From: a bacterium
GTDB taxonomy: Bacteria > Electryoneota > Electryoneia > Electryoneales > Electryoneaceae
Reading direction: 5' to 3'
Assembly: GCA_020444425.1 (NCBI GenBank)
Contig: JAHLLB010000013.1
Span: 34,415-98,414, forward strand
Length of the DNA: 64,000 nucleotides
In this document: one piece after another, positions 47,299-57,113 of the stretch
How positions within the stretch are numbered: position 1 is the first letter of the stretch
Layout of the letters: each line of letters begins with the position of its first letter
Program-made: the position numbers and the translations under genes
The notes under the pieces: generated by a model
Databases searched by the model: none
What the model saw: the letters and a program-made list of their open reading frames with translations, nothing else
Told to the model about the DNA's origin: nothing

Positions 47299-48768
47299 AT
47301 GAAATCTGCAAGTACACTTCCCCTGCTTGTCGTTGCTGTTCTTTGCCACGCAAGCGTCACCTTCGCTCAGATCCAGTGGTCACAGTTCACGATCACCGAG
47401 AATTTTCCGGATGCGACAGGTGTCTGCGCCGCCGATTTCGATGGGGACGGTGATGCCGACATCATTGGGGGATCAACCACCGCCGGCCTGAGATATTGGG
47501 AAAACGTGGATGGACAGGGACTGAACTGGACACTACGTGCAACCCTGGATAGCTTCGTCACCTCTTACGACCTGTTACCTGCTGACATGGATTCCGATGG
47601 TGATCCCGATCTGCTTACCTGGAAGCTCGACGCCGAGACGATCGTCTGGTGGGAGGTTGCCGATAGCGGTTCCACGTGGATACCCCACCCGGTTGACAAC
47701 TTCTATAATATCAGAGAAATAGCCGTTTCCGACATCGACAGTGACGGCGACATGGACGTAATCGGTGCCGGTGGATGGGAAGTCCGCTGGTGGGAAAATG
47801 AGAATGGAGATGGTTCAGCCTGGTCGACAGATATTATCAATGGCCGCCACAGACTCGCGAACACCGTAGACGCGGCGGACATCGATGGCGATGGAGATAT
47901 GGATGTAACTGGAAGTGACAACACACGTACCTACATGTTCTGGTGGGAAAACTTCAATAACACCGACTGGCTTCAACACACAGCTTCCGGCGAGCTGAAC
48001 GATATCGTCAAAGTCAAAACCGGCGATCTGGACGGAGATGGTGATATTGACCTGATTGGCAGTGGCGCTTCCAGCAATCTGACCTGGTATGAAAACGTTA
48101 ACGGGTCAGGGGATAGCTGGAACCCGCATGTTGTCGCTGAGACATGGTATGCACATGAACTGTCCATCCTTGATTTGGATGGCGACAACGATCTTGACAT
48201 CCTTGGCAGCCAGTGGGGACGCGGATTCACGTGGTGGGAAAACACGTCGGGCGATGGTCAGGTCTGGGAGAGCTGGACGATCGATGACTCCCTGGATGAG
48301 TTCAATGGGATTTTCCCAGCAGATTTCAACGGCGATGGAAGACTTGACGTAGTCGGCGCTTCCAATACGTCAAACACCATTGCCATCTGGTTTCAGGTTG
48401 TTTCCTCGGACGATATTACCATCACACTGCTACCCGCGACCGACCCGGTCATTGTCACGCCTTCCAGCAGCTTCACCTATTCAGCCACGCTGGTCAGCCA
48501 TCTGACTCAATCTGTGAGTGTCATCATCTGGACAGAAGCGGTGCTGCCAAACGGTACCCTATTCAGCCCGATCATCCAGACTCCTTCCCTACCGTTCACA
48601 CCCAACACAGCGATCACAGTGCCAACCATTGTGCAGGCAATTCCCGGATTTGCACCCATTGGGGAGTACGTTTTCCGCATGAAGGCGGGATTGAATCCGA
48701 CTGCTGTGTTCGGTGTGGATGAGTTTCCGTTTGAGGTCGTCCCGGCAAACGCCGCCGGAAAGCACTAG
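47299..48768 (+). CDS. Secreted FG-GAP/VCBS repeat protein
   Basis: 489 aa from ATG 47299, with GGAGG upstream and a signal peptide (to VTFA). At least seven FG-GAP units carry the calcium-type loop DxDGDGDxDIxG (for example DFDGDGDADIIG and DIDGDGDMDVTG), typical of the integrin-like seven-blade propeller. An Ig-like domain ends the protein (VSVIIWTEAVLPNG to PFEVVPANAAGKH). Unlike its neighbours it has no T9SS tail. Calcium binding is likely; the ligand is unknown. Confidence 0.85.
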   Translation: MKSASTLPLLVVAVLCHASVTFAQIQWSQFTITENFPDATGVCAADFDGDGDADIIGGSTTAGLRYWENVDGQGLNWTLRATLDSFVTSYDLLPADMDSDGDPDLLTWKLDAETIVWWEVADSGSTWIPHPVDNFYNIREIAVSDIDSDGDMDVIGAGGWEVRWWENENGDGSAWSTDIINGRHRLANTVDAADIDGDGDMDVTGSDNTRTYMFWWENFNNTDWLQHTASGELNDIVKVKTGDLDGDGDIDLIGSGASSNLTWYENVNGSGDSWNPHVVAETWYAHELSILDLDGDNDLDILGSQWGRGFTWWENTSGDGQVWESWTIDDSLDEFNGIFPADFNGDGRLDVVGASNTSNTIAIWFQVVSSDDITITLLPATDPVIVTPSSSFTYSATLVSHLTQSVSVIIWTEAVLPNGTLFSPIIQTPSLPFTPNTAITVPTIVQAIPGFAPIGEYVFRMKAGLNPTAVFGVDEFPFEVVPANAAGKH

Positions 48769-49125
48769 TCCGCCTGGTTACGGTTGGAATCTATGTCCGA
48801 TCTCCACGCTGTCAGCAGAAGTACCCATTGATTCGACGACCAAGGCGGGGTTCCTCGTTCCGAGTGGACCTCGCCTTTTTGTTGATCGATGCCTTCACCT
48901 TCCTTGCAGATGCTCACACATTCCGAGTACCTGCAGATGTACAAATGCGAACGACTTCCAAGTTAGGAGAGGATAATTTTCGTCGCTCAATATGAAATAC
49001 TGACAAAAATGTCGGGATATTCATGGCATTCAGCGTTGATTGTATTATGTTAAACCCTGTCATTGCGCAGACACAGCGTTGTGTCCGCACGAAAAACAAT
49101 CATTCCGTAACCAGAGGGGGCACTG
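48769..49125. other. Intergenic region
   Basis: About 360 bp. The terminator at 48842-48880 is followed by an AT-rich stretch (48960-49060), the likely promoter of the gene at 49126. Confidence 0.5.
48842..48880 (+). terminator. Terminator
   Basis: AAGGCGGGG and CCTCGCCTT form the stem (one G-T pair), followed by TTTTTG. Confidence 0.8.
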
Positions 49126-51585
49126 ATGAAAACCACATCCATGCTACTGGCCGCCATGCTGTTGCTGTTCGCGGGATTCGCGTTCGCAACACCAGCACCT
49201 GAACTGCCTGTCAACACGTTGTACCCGAAGATCGCCACCGATGACGGTCTCAACGGCGACGCCGTTCACGGGCAGCGTCCGGCGAACCCGCTCGAGGAGA
49301 TCGTCGGCGATACGATCGTCGTTGGCATGACCTGGCGCGACATGCAGCACAATAGCTCGGTCGGCCGCATGATCGCTGTCGATGATCCGGAAAATGACGG
49401 TTCGCAGCTCGTCCAGTTCGCCTGGACCTACCGGGAAACACCGACCGCGTCCTCGTACGTCTACACCCGCGAAGGCTACATGGGCTACGACGGCACGATG
49501 AGCTGGTCAACCACTCCGGCACAGGTTTCCACCTCCTGGTGGAGCGCGTACACCGTCGTTGAGATGAGCGCGACGGATGAAGATGTGCTGATGACGTATC
49601 ACGGCAACGATGACTACACCTCGTACCATGCGGCACCGAATCCGTTCGTGCCGAACATCTTCAACCAGTATCCGATTCCGGAAGTCAACGTCGTCACCAT
49701 GTGGCCGCATGGCGCGGGCGGTGTGTACAACGCTGACTACCAGTTGCACACGATCCTCAACGAGTACGATCCGGACAACCTGCTGGAAGACGGTCTCTAT
49801 TATCACCGGGCGACGTACGATGATACCGGCGCAATCTTCACTACCACCACCCCGGGCGGTTCCGACCAGGCATTGATCACCGACATCGCGATGAATCTGG
49901 CGGGAAGCGTGGCGGTTTCGCCGGACGGTGAACATGTTGCCATCGCGCAGACACTGGGCCGTTTCAACACCATCGGCGAAGGCGACCAGTCGACACAGTT
50001 CAACAATGACGTCTACATCTGGGAAAGCACCGACGGCGGCGACACGTGGAACTGGGGCCACACGAACGCGACGAACATCACCGACTTCCTGCCGCCGAAC
50101 CCGAACGCGTTGCCGGATACCACCGCCGCCAACCAGGACACGATGCGGGCGTACTGCGAAACCGACATGGCGTATGACGCCGACAACACGCTGCACGTCG
50201 TCTTCACCGTCGCCGGTTATTTCTTCTACGAAGGAACGATCACCTACACGTCGAGGATCTACTACTGGAACAGCGTGGATCAGTACGTGGTCATGGTCGC
50301 GGATGGCAACTTCTTCAACCTCGCTTACCCGGCTGTGTGGGAGCGGATTGTCTGCAACCCGTCGATTACCTGGGACATGGAAAACGACCTGCTCTGGGTC
50401 GCCTGGGTCCAGTACGGCGAGGAGGGCGACAACAACGGCCAGTACGGCTATGACGCCTCGGACGAAGGCTATGCCGCATCCGACGTCTACATCTCCGCCT
50501 CACCGAACAACGGCAAGCACTGGACGAAGGGTGTGAACATCACCAACACGCGCAACATGGGAACCAACCTGCTGCCCTATGCTACCCAGAGTGAACGCGA
50601 GATGAGCCTCGCGCCGGACGAAGGCGGCGACTTCCTGCACCTGACCTACACCAACGATTTCGATCCCGGCATTGCCTGCCCGGGCGGCACTGACCCGATT
50701 GGCGATGCGACGGACAACGAAGTCATTTACCACCGTGTCGGCAAGCAGGAGCTGATCGACCTGTTCGAAACCAACGCCGAATGGCTGGTCAACTACCCGC
50801 TGCACGTTGACAGCTCCGGCTTCTTCCAGTCCGCGGACGACTGGGAATGGAACGGCTTCTGGAATCCGGACGGCGGCGGCAACCCGTACGCCGACCTCGA
50901 GCTGACCGGCATCAACACCACGGTCGGTGCCAACGGTGGCAACGTCACCTACAGCGCGCACCTGGAAACCTATGTCAACCAGGCATTCCAGAACGTGAAC
51001 TACTGGACCATGGTCACCCTGCCGAACGGTTCGGACTACGGTCCGGTGTCGCAGATCTCGGTCAACATTCCGGCGATGGCGGATATTACTGTCCCGCAGA
51101 TGTCGCTGTCGGTGCCTGCCATGGCTCCGGCCGGGAACTACACGTTCTACGGTCACCTCGGCTACTACCCGAACAGCATCATTCACGACTCGTTCCCGTT
51201 CACCAAGCTCGCGACCGGAGTCGGTGGGGATGACTACGAGTTCGATCCGGCAGACTGGAAGTCCAGCACGCCGTGGCCGGACATGGTGGCTGCGGAAGCG
51301 CCGGGTGCCAACCTGCCGTCAGCGTATGAGCTGGCCGGTGTCTACCCGAACCCGTTTAACGCCGCAACGACGATTCACGTGACCCTGCCAGCAACGGCGG
51401 AACTGAACGTGACCGTCTACAACATCACCGGCCAGCAGGTGGCGACGGTGGCGAACAGCACCTTCAACGCCGGCGAACACCGGTTGACGTTTGATGCGTC
51501 CACCCTCGCCAGCGGACTGTATTTTGTCCGCGCCGAAGTGCCGGGCGAACTGAACGCTGTGCAGAAGGTGATGCTGGTGAGGTAA
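49126..51585 (+). CDS. T9SS-exported large surface protein
   Basis: 819 aa. Signal peptide (MKTTSMLLAAMLLLFAGFAFA). A large region of residues 40-580 reads like a sialidase-type propeller (repeated DxxxTWNW- and DNTLHVVFT-like strands; NNGKHWTKG is an Asp-box relative). An Ig-like domain then covers about 590-700 (VTVPQMSLSVPAMAPAGNYT-like), and a T9SS tail runs from YPNPFNAATT to LMLVR. The tail DNA is about 96% identical to that of the next gene but one (53583-53826). Substrate and function are unknown. Confidence 0.8.
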   Translation: MKTTSMLLAAMLLLFAGFAFATPAPELPVNTLYPKIATDDGLNGDAVHGQRPANPLEEIVGDTIVVGMTWRDMQHNSSVGRMIAVDDPENDGSQLVQFAWTYRETPTASSYVYTREGYMGYDGTMSWSTTPAQVSTSWWSAYTVVEMSATDEDVLMTYHGNDDYTSYHAAPNPFVPNIFNQYPIPEVNVVTMWPHGAGGVYNADYQLHTILNEYDPDNLLEDGLYYHRATYDDTGAIFTTTTPGGSDQALITDIAMNLAGSVAVSPDGEHVAIAQTLGRFNTIGEGDQSTQFNNDVYIWESTDGGDTWNWGHTNATNITDFLPPNPNALPDTTAANQDTMRAYCETDMAYDADNTLHVVFTVAGYFFYEGTITYTSRIYYWNSVDQYVVMVADGNFFNLAYPAVWERIVCNPSITWDMENDLLWVAWVQYGEEGDNNGQYGYDASDEGYAASDVYISASPNNGKHWTKGVNITNTRNMGTNLLPYATQSEREMSLAPDEGGDFLHLTYTNDFDPGIACPGGTDPIGDATDNEVIYHRVGKQELIDLFETNAEWLVNYPLHVDSSGFFQSADDWEWNGFWNPDGGGNPYADLELTGINTTVGANGGNVTYSAHLETYVNQAFQNVNYWTMVTLPNGSDYGPVSQISVNIPAMADITVPQMSLSVPAMAPAGNYTFYGHLGYYPNSIIHDSFPFTKLATGVGGDDYEFDPADWKSSTPWPDMVAAEAPGANLPSAYELAGVYPNPFNAATTIHVTLPATAELNVTVYNITGQQVATVANSTFNAGEHRLTFDASTLASGLYFVRAEVPGELNAVQKVMLVR

Positions 51586-52022
51586 ACCGGGGACAAGAGG
51601 ACAAAGACAACAAAGCCAGACTGCTGACAAAGTGGCAACGTTCGGGATTCAAGGAAAATTCGGCTGTCGCGTCATTCTGAACGGAACGAAGAGAAGTGAA
51701 GAAGATCCAGATTATCAACGGGTTACAATTCTTGGTTTTCAGACAAGCTGGACCTTCTTCGCTTCGCTCAGAATGACACCCCTGGCAATCCGGGGTTTGT
51801 CAACGATCTGAACAAAGCGCTGTTATCAATACTCCCCCAGGCTGCACAACCACAGCCCGGTGTCCGTTGGCGCCGGGCTGTTTTGCGCGTTTGCCGCTGG
51901 CCGGTGAATGGGCTCCGGGAGCGTGGGTGGATTGCGACTGCACAGCGACGTCAATTGTCCGGTTCTGGTTGATGGCCTATCTTTAAGCGGATGAAAACCT
52001 TACTCAATAACAGGAGAGCATC
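51586..52022. other. Intergenic region with inverted repeat elements
   Basis: About 440 bp. Two GTCATTCTGA...GAAGATCC-type elements face each other (51671-51710 and 51748-51779). The promoter of the next gene lies downstream. A CCCGG-rich hairpin sits near 51855-51885. No ORF is seen. Confidence 0.6.
51671..51779. repeat. Inverted pair of GTCATTCTGAACGG elements
   Basis: 51671-51710 reads CATTCTGAACGGAACGAAG then GAAGAAGATCCAG. 51748-51779 is its partial inverse, with GACCTTCTTCGCTTCGCTCA and GAATGACACC. Confidence 0.65.
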
Positions 52023-53825
52023 ATGAAAACCACCCTCGTCTGTAGTGCAGCACTTTTCCTCGCCTTGACTGTTAACGCCCAGCCCGACATCGAATGGGAA
52101 ACGATTATTCCTGTCCCGGCGCACGCAAGTCAGAATCCTCTCTCGGTGGAGGTGTGTGACAACGGCGACATCGTGTTTGCCTACGCCACATCCGCCGATG
52201 ACGGCAGCCTGCTGCGTATCCACAGGTACGATCTGGACGGCAATCCGGTGGAAACGGTCAGCTGGGGAACTGAGATTAAGAACGCCACCTGCACACCCAC
52301 ACTCGACGGGGGGATCTTTGTCGCGGGCACGGCAGGAGTACCACAACACGGCTTCGACGCCAAGTTCATCCCGGGGACTCCGCAACCACTCTGGTATCGC
52401 AATTCTGATACCTCCCTATCGCCACGGGATCTGCATGAAAAGGCAGATGGCGGCTTCTTTTTCCACGGACTCGGTACCAACTTGCTGTCCGAGGTCGACC
52501 GGTTCGGTGTCAACCCGCAGACATATGAATATGTCCATGAAACGTGGGGACACAACGCCTACCCGGAAGACATCGAACAGTTGAACGATGGCTCGTACCT
52601 CACCTGTGGCTGGCATACAAACGACATGAACTGGTCCGTGTACTACGTCTGGTTCCTCGAGGACGGCACACAGCTCAACTACAACAGCAGTCTCACCGGT
52701 GCCTTTCACAAGAGCTTCGCCACAGAACAACTGATGGACGGCACCCTGATGACTGTCGGGGATACGTACATCGAAGGAGGCTTCAACGATCCCTCCGATT
52801 ACGGCGTGTATGTCATGAGAACGACGCAGGGAGGCGATGCCCTCTGGACGTACACCGTCGGAGATTGGCAGGACAATTATATCCGGCGGGCTTTCGACGT
52901 TGCCATTCAGTCGCATGCCGGTGACGAATCCGCCGTCTGGATCGTGGGTGAAAACCAGCCGGTTAATTCAAACACGCAGCAAGCCTATATCACGAGATTC
53001 ACGCTAACCAGCCAGCAGACTGAGGAATTGTTCCCCGGTCCTGGCGTGCTGACCAGCATCAAGCGCACCATTGACGGCGGCTTCATCTGCCTCGGCATGA
53101 CACCGGACAATGAACCATGGCTGGTCAAACTGTATCCACTGTTGGGAAATGAACCGTTGCACCTTTCCGCCCGTCTGGAAAAACGGTACAGCCTTCCGCC
53201 CCAGGGTGGGCAGGTTCGTTTCGACATGCTGGTGAGCAATGCGCTTGACGAAAGCGAAAACCGGTCGCTGCGGCTGGATGTCGAATTGCCGGGCGGCGAT
53301 ATCGTCACCGTGGATAATGTGCCGTGGACCTTTGAACCCGGACAGCCGCTACGGCTCAATTCGCGAGCGCTACAGGTGCCAGGCGGCGCCCCGGCGGGCG
53401 AGTACACGATGACCCTGACCCTCCAAAACGGTACGTTCACGCAAAGCAAGGCGGTGCTGACCTTCACCAAAACGGGTGCGGCCAGTGGGCCAGCGCAACT
53501 CAGCGGCACATTGCTCGGCGACCAGCCCGAACCGGTTGTCGCGGATGCGGCCCTGCCGGGCGAGTATGCGCTGAACGCGGTATATCCGAACCCGTTCAAC
53601 GCAGCAACGACGATTCACGTGACCTTGCCAGCGACGGCGGAACTGAACGTGACCATCTACAACATCACCGGCCAGCAGGTGGCGACGGTGGCGAACAGCA
53701 CCTTCAACGCCGGTGAACACCGGTTGACGTTTGATGCGTCCACCCTCGCCAGCGGCCTGTATTTCGTCCGCGCCGAGGTGCCGGGCGAACTGAACGCTGT
53801 GCAGAAGGTGATGCTGGTGAGGTAA
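52023..53825 (+). CDS. T9SS-exported propeller-type protein
   Basis: 600 aa. Signal peptide (MKTTLVCSAALFLALTVNA), then blade-like strands with CDNGDIVFAYA, TLDGGIFVAGT, KADGGFFFHG and IDGGFICLGM up to about residue 375, an Ig-like domain (about 380-490) and the T9SS tail from YPNPFNAATT to LMLVR. It is a relative of 41679 and 13625. The tail is nearly the same DNA as that of 49126 while the bodies differ. A terminator follows at 53860. Confidence 0.8.
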   Translation: MKTTLVCSAALFLALTVNAQPDIEWETIIPVPAHASQNPLSVEVCDNGDIVFAYATSADDGSLLRIHRYDLDGNPVETVSWGTEIKNATCTPTLDGGIFVAGTAGVPQHGFDAKFIPGTPQPLWYRNSDTSLSPRDLHEKADGGFFFHGLGTNLLSEVDRFGVNPQTYEYVHETWGHNAYPEDIEQLNDGSYLTCGWHTNDMNWSVYYVWFLEDGTQLNYNSSLTGAFHKSFATEQLMDGTLMTVGDTYIEGGFNDPSDYGVYVMRTTQGGDALWTYTVGDWQDNYIRRAFDVAIQSHAGDESAVWIVGENQPVNSNTQQAYITRFTLTSQQTEELFPGPGVLTSIKRTIDGGFICLGMTPDNEPWLVKLYPLLGNEPLHLSARLEKRYSLPPQGGQVRFDMLVSNALDESENRSLRLDVELPGGDIVTVDNVPWTFEPGQPLRLNSRALQVPGGAPAGEYTMTLTLQNGTFTQSKAVLTFTKTGAASGPAQLSGTLLGDQPEPVVADAALPGEYALNAVYPNPFNAATTIHVTLPATAELNVTIYNITGQQVATVANSTFNAGEHRLTFDASTLASGLYFVRAEVPGELNAVQKVMLVR

Positions 53826-53859
53826 AAAGTAGCTGGATCGCAACTACTGAGGTTTGACA

Positions 53860-53912
53860 GGGGACGGCATGGGATGACCGGAAACGGTGTCCCGGTTTGC
53901 CGTCCCCTTTTT
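53860..53912 (+). terminator. Terminator
   Basis: GGGGACGGCA and TGCCGTCCCC pair across a 28-bp spacer and run into TTTTT. Confidence 0.8.
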
Positions 53913-53951
53913 GTGCGTGTAGATTACATGGACCAACAGACGGGAAGCCTT

Positions 53952-54692
53952 ATGCACGCTCGGTTCTGGGTCATCCTCACACTAGCCTGTTTGTCCGTCT
54001 CGCAGGCTTGGGCAAAGCTGGAATTCAGCCATGCGCGGCTCGACGTGCAGGCCGGTCCGGCGCTGATGGACTCCGGCTACGAGTACGGTATCAGCGGACA
54101 ATTCCAGTTCGGGCTGAATGATACGCACAACCTGCGGCATGACCGCGCGTTCCAGCTATTCCACGTTCGCTTTCTGACCGCGAATGCCTACCAGAGTATC
54201 TCGGACTATCAGTACGGCCTGACCGGCGTACTTGCCGGAGCGAGCATCGACATCAACGGCAACCCGAGGCGCGGTGAGTTCGGCGTCATGCCCTCCGTGC
54301 TGGTGGGCACTTTCAGGCTTTCACGGGAATTTACCGGCGCGGGGGGAGTCCGTCGCTTGTATTCAGTCGCAGATCCCGAACCGGTTAACGCCGACGATTA
54401 CGCCGGTGCGCTGCTGGCCGGGCTGCGTTTGCAAGGGCCGGTGTTCCCACGCACCAGCCTGCGTGTCGAGGCGTACGGCGGCGTGATCAAGAACCGCGCC
54501 CTGCTGGTCGAAGCTGCGGTCGATGTGGAGCTGTACCGTAACCTGTCCGTTGTCGTCAGCGGCCAGTTCTGCGACATCGAGGAAGGCACCTATCCGATAT
54601 ACGACAGCGTCCAACTCGGCGAATCGGTGTTTTCCGCCAGTGGTTGGGAAGGGTGGGGGTTTCTCTTCGCCGGACTGCAGCTCTCGTTCTGA
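53952..54692 (+). CDS. Outer-membrane beta-barrel-like protein
   Basis: 246 aa from ATG 53952, with GGGAAG upstream; ATG 53928 is an alternative. A signal peptide (to QAWA) is followed by alternating strands and a terminal SF, as in small outer-membrane barrels. It contains no recognised catalytic motif. A second barrel-like gene follows 321 bp downstream. Confidence 0.6.
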   Translation: MHARFWVILTLACLSVSQAWAKLEFSHARLDVQAGPALMDSGYEYGISGQFQFGLNDTHNLRHDRAFQLFHVRFLTANAYQSISDYQYGLTGVLAGASIDINGNPRRGEFGVMPSVLVGTFRLSREFTGAGGVRRLYSVADPEPVNADDYAGALLAGLRLQGPVFPRTSLRVEAYGGVIKNRALLVEAAVDVELYRNLSVVVSGQFCDIEEGTYPIYDSVQLGESVFSASGWEGWGFLFAGLQLSF

Positions 54693-55013
54693 CGTCCTGC
54701 TGAAAAGCCCCGCTCGATACCGTCACTGCCCCACACACGGCGCATTCCACCAGTGCGCTCCGGCTACGATCTCGTTCGGCCCGCCGTTCGATTTCCATGT
54801 AGCTCTCCCCCAGGCTCCGGGAGAGGGAGCGCATAATGATCTTATTTATAATCAGTTCTCGGGATTTCGTCTTTTTTGTAAAAGTATTTCGTATGTTTGA
54901 ACAAGCGGAAGAGAAACGGCGAATTCGAAAAATTGAGTGTGACGGAAAAAAAGTTCAGTTCGACGTTGGATTTGGTGTTATCTTGTTTCGACGGACAAAT
55001 GATGGTGACGAAC
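54693..55013. other. Intergenic region
   Basis: About 320 bp. CTCTCCC and GGGAGAG form a hairpin at 54803-54828; an AT-rich stretch (54835-54890) may hold the next promoter. Confidence 0.5.
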
Positions 55014-55733
55014 ATGACGACTCGAATCGGTCTTACCTGCGCCCTGCTGCTGGCAGCTGCTCTGCTGAGCCCCGCCACGGCGATTGAAATGGACAACGTT
55101 CACCTCACCCCGATGGTAGGACAATCTTACATGGCGGGTGTTGAGGATGGCGTGTACGCTCTGGACGCCGCCGCACGGCTGCGTGTGAGCAAGTATGTCC
55201 CGGAAGCCGAGTTCGTCAGCGCCCAGCTGCACCTGATCCACGCCAACCGTTACTATAGCTCACGTACCTACGGCAACTACAGCCTCAGTTCCGTCACCAG
55301 CGATTTTACCTGGCACCTGATGACCGACCCGCTGCACAGCAACCTGCATTTCATGCCGGCGGTTGAAGTGGGCTTGACCTACGTGGAACGCACCGCCCCG
55401 GATGCGAGCGTGGAAAATGCCGTGGAGACCGTGCAGGATCAGACCACCTTCCCCGTCGTACTGACCGGGATGGCGATGGACTGGGACGCCAGCGGCCTGT
55501 TCATGCTGCGGGCGAAAACCATGGTCGGCATCGTGATGGGTGAGTTCGGCGTGCAGGGCCGGATGATGCTGGATGTTCCACTGCACGACGGCATCTCGCT
55601 GAATGTCAACGGCGTCGCGAATCATGTGTTCGAAAACGGTCTTTCCGGTGGCGTCGAGCCGGTCAACAACATTATGTTCGAAAACAGCCGCCAGTACCTG
55701 TTTGTCTTCGCGGGAGTCGGCTACCAGTTCTGA
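55014..55733 (+). CDS. Outer-membrane beta-barrel-like protein
   Basis: 239 aa from ATG 55014, with GGTGACG upstream; ATG 54999 and 55002 are close alternatives. Signal peptide (MTTRIGLTCALLLAAALLSPATA), strand-like alternation, and a terminal QF, as in outer-membrane barrels. It may be a paralog of the gene at 53952. Function unknown. Confidence 0.6.
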   Translation: MTTRIGLTCALLLAAALLSPATAIEMDNVHLTPMVGQSYMAGVEDGVYALDAAARLRVSKYVPEAEFVSAQLHLIHANRYYSSRTYGNYSLSSVTSDFTWHLMTDPLHSNLHFMPAVEVGLTYVERTAPDASVENAVETVQDQTTFPVVLTGMAMDWDASGLFMLRAKTMVGIVMGEFGVQGRMMLDVPLHDGISLNVNGVANHVFENGLSGGVEPVNNIMFENSRQYLFVFAGVGYQF

Positions 55734-55858
55734 CAGGCCTGCAAATACACTCGCTGTTTTTTTCAAGTCGATCTCGTTGTCGTTTCACTCCAGCCCGTCC
55801 TTTTTCCACCCCGCCCCGCACCCGTATATTGTTCGCCCGACAACTGGAGATTCTAGCG

Positions 55859-56317
55859 ATGAAGCGCGACTTGACGATAGCGATTACCCGCCTGGACGAA
55901 ACCAGAACCAGTGACATTCCGTTGCCGATGTACATGAGCTCGGGTTCGGCCGGGATGGATGTGTTCGCGGCGGTGGACGAGGAACTGGCGCTGCACCCCG
56001 GTATCGCGGTGGCGGTGCCGACCGGTTTTGCGATTGCCGTGCCGGAAGGGTACGAGGCGCAGGTTCGGTCACGGTCCAGCCTCGCGTTGAAACACAACAT
56101 CATCATTCCGAACGCTCCCGGCACAATTGACAGCGACTACCGTGGCGAGGTCAAAGTGCTGATGCTGAACGTGGGCAACGAACCGTTTGTCATCAAACGG
56201 ATGGACCGGATCGCACAACTGGTGATCAAGCCGGTCGTGCGTGCGGATTGGGTGTTGCGGGACGAGCTGCCGGAAACCAAGCGTGGATCGGGCGGATTTG
56301 GCAGCACCGGGAAGTGA
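55859..56317 (+). CDS. dut: Deoxyuridine triphosphatase
   Basis: 152 aa from ATG 55859, with GGAG upstream. All five dUTPase motifs are visible: SAGMDVFA, RSSLA, PGTIDSDYRGEV, RIAQLVI and RGSGGFGSTG. It hydrolyses dUTP to dUMP, keeping uracil out of DNA and supplying dTMP synthesis. The trimeric form with the C-terminal P-loop-like motif is indicated. Confidence 0.96.
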   Translation: MKRDLTIAITRLDETRTSDIPLPMYMSSGSAGMDVFAAVDEELALHPGIAVAVPTGFAIAVPEGYEAQVRSRSSLALKHNIIIPNAPGTIDSDYRGEVKVLMLNVGNEPFVIKRMDRIAQLVIKPVVRADWVLRDELPETKRGSGGFGSTGK

Positions 56318-56499
56318 GACGGTGGCCGGTTACCGGTAATCGGTGGTCGGTGGGTGGTGTGTCATCCTGAATCCGGGTGTATCGGATGAAGGATCTACTC
56401 AGTGATCCCGCTGGTGATTCCTGAACCATGATCCCCGTAACATCAAGCAGATTCTTCACTTCTCTTCGTTCCGTTCAGAATGACACCCCCTAGGTAGCC

Positions 56500-56610
56500 A
56501 GCCTTCTTCCTCTGATTCTGGTCTTCTTCTCCTGACTCTGGTCTTCTTCTCCTGACTCTGGTCTTCTACCCCTGACTCTGGTCTTCTTCTCCTGACCCTA
56601 GTCTTAAGAC
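56500..56610. repeat. 20-bp tandem repeat
   Basis: About five copies of a TCCTGACTCTGGTCTTCTTC unit with small changes. There are no spacers, so it is a minisatellite rather than a CRISPR array. Confidence 0.8.
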
Positions 56611-57074
56611 TCTGACACCAGTTGCAAGACTCCACGTCCTTGATTCCCTCTCCGATCTCCTGGCTCACGTCTCACGTCTCAGGTCTCAGGTCTAATAAAA
56701 TGACACACCGGCGAGGTTCTCGCGAACCTGCCGGTGGTCGTGGGAAGAGACGGGCGCTGCTGGGCCACCCGTCTGCGGAGAGGCTGATCTACAACTGCTG
56801 AGAAGAGATTTCAGCCTGTTCGGTACGCAAGCCGGAGCACACTCCCATGAGTTCACGGCTTGCTGACATCTTTTTGACAAAACCAAGTCACATCGTGTGT
56901 CATACTGATCGTAGTGAAGCAGAACCAACTGCTCACATCACAAACCGATGGGCAATCTTTTGAAAAGCTGGATCTTCTTCACTTCTCTGCGTTCCGTTCA
57001 GAATGACGCACTTACCAACTTTCGACCGGTGAATTGTCACTTCCTCACGTTGTCAATAATCTGTTGGTAGAACC

Positions 57075-57107
57075 TGCGGGGACACATTCTCCGAATGTGT
57101 CCCCGCA
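57075..57107. terminator. Perfect 15-bp GGGGACAC hairpin after the DUF4397 gene
   Basis: TGCGGGGACACATTC pairs with GAATGTGTCCCCGCA around TCC. It begins seven bases past the stop of the DUF4397 gene (minus strand). No T run follows. Confidence 0.7.
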
Positions 57108-57113
57108 TCTATG

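Larger units (their letters stand above)
56318..57113. other. Repeat-rich intergenic region
   Basis: About 800 bp with no gene. It includes GTCATCCTGA...GAAGGATCT-type elements (56360-56400, 56449-56486 and 56967-57008), a 20-bp tandem CCTGACTCTGGTCTTCTTCT (about five copies, 56500-56610), a GTCTCACGTCTCAGGTCTC run (near 56670) and the GGGGACAC hairpin (57075-57107). Confidence 0.75.
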
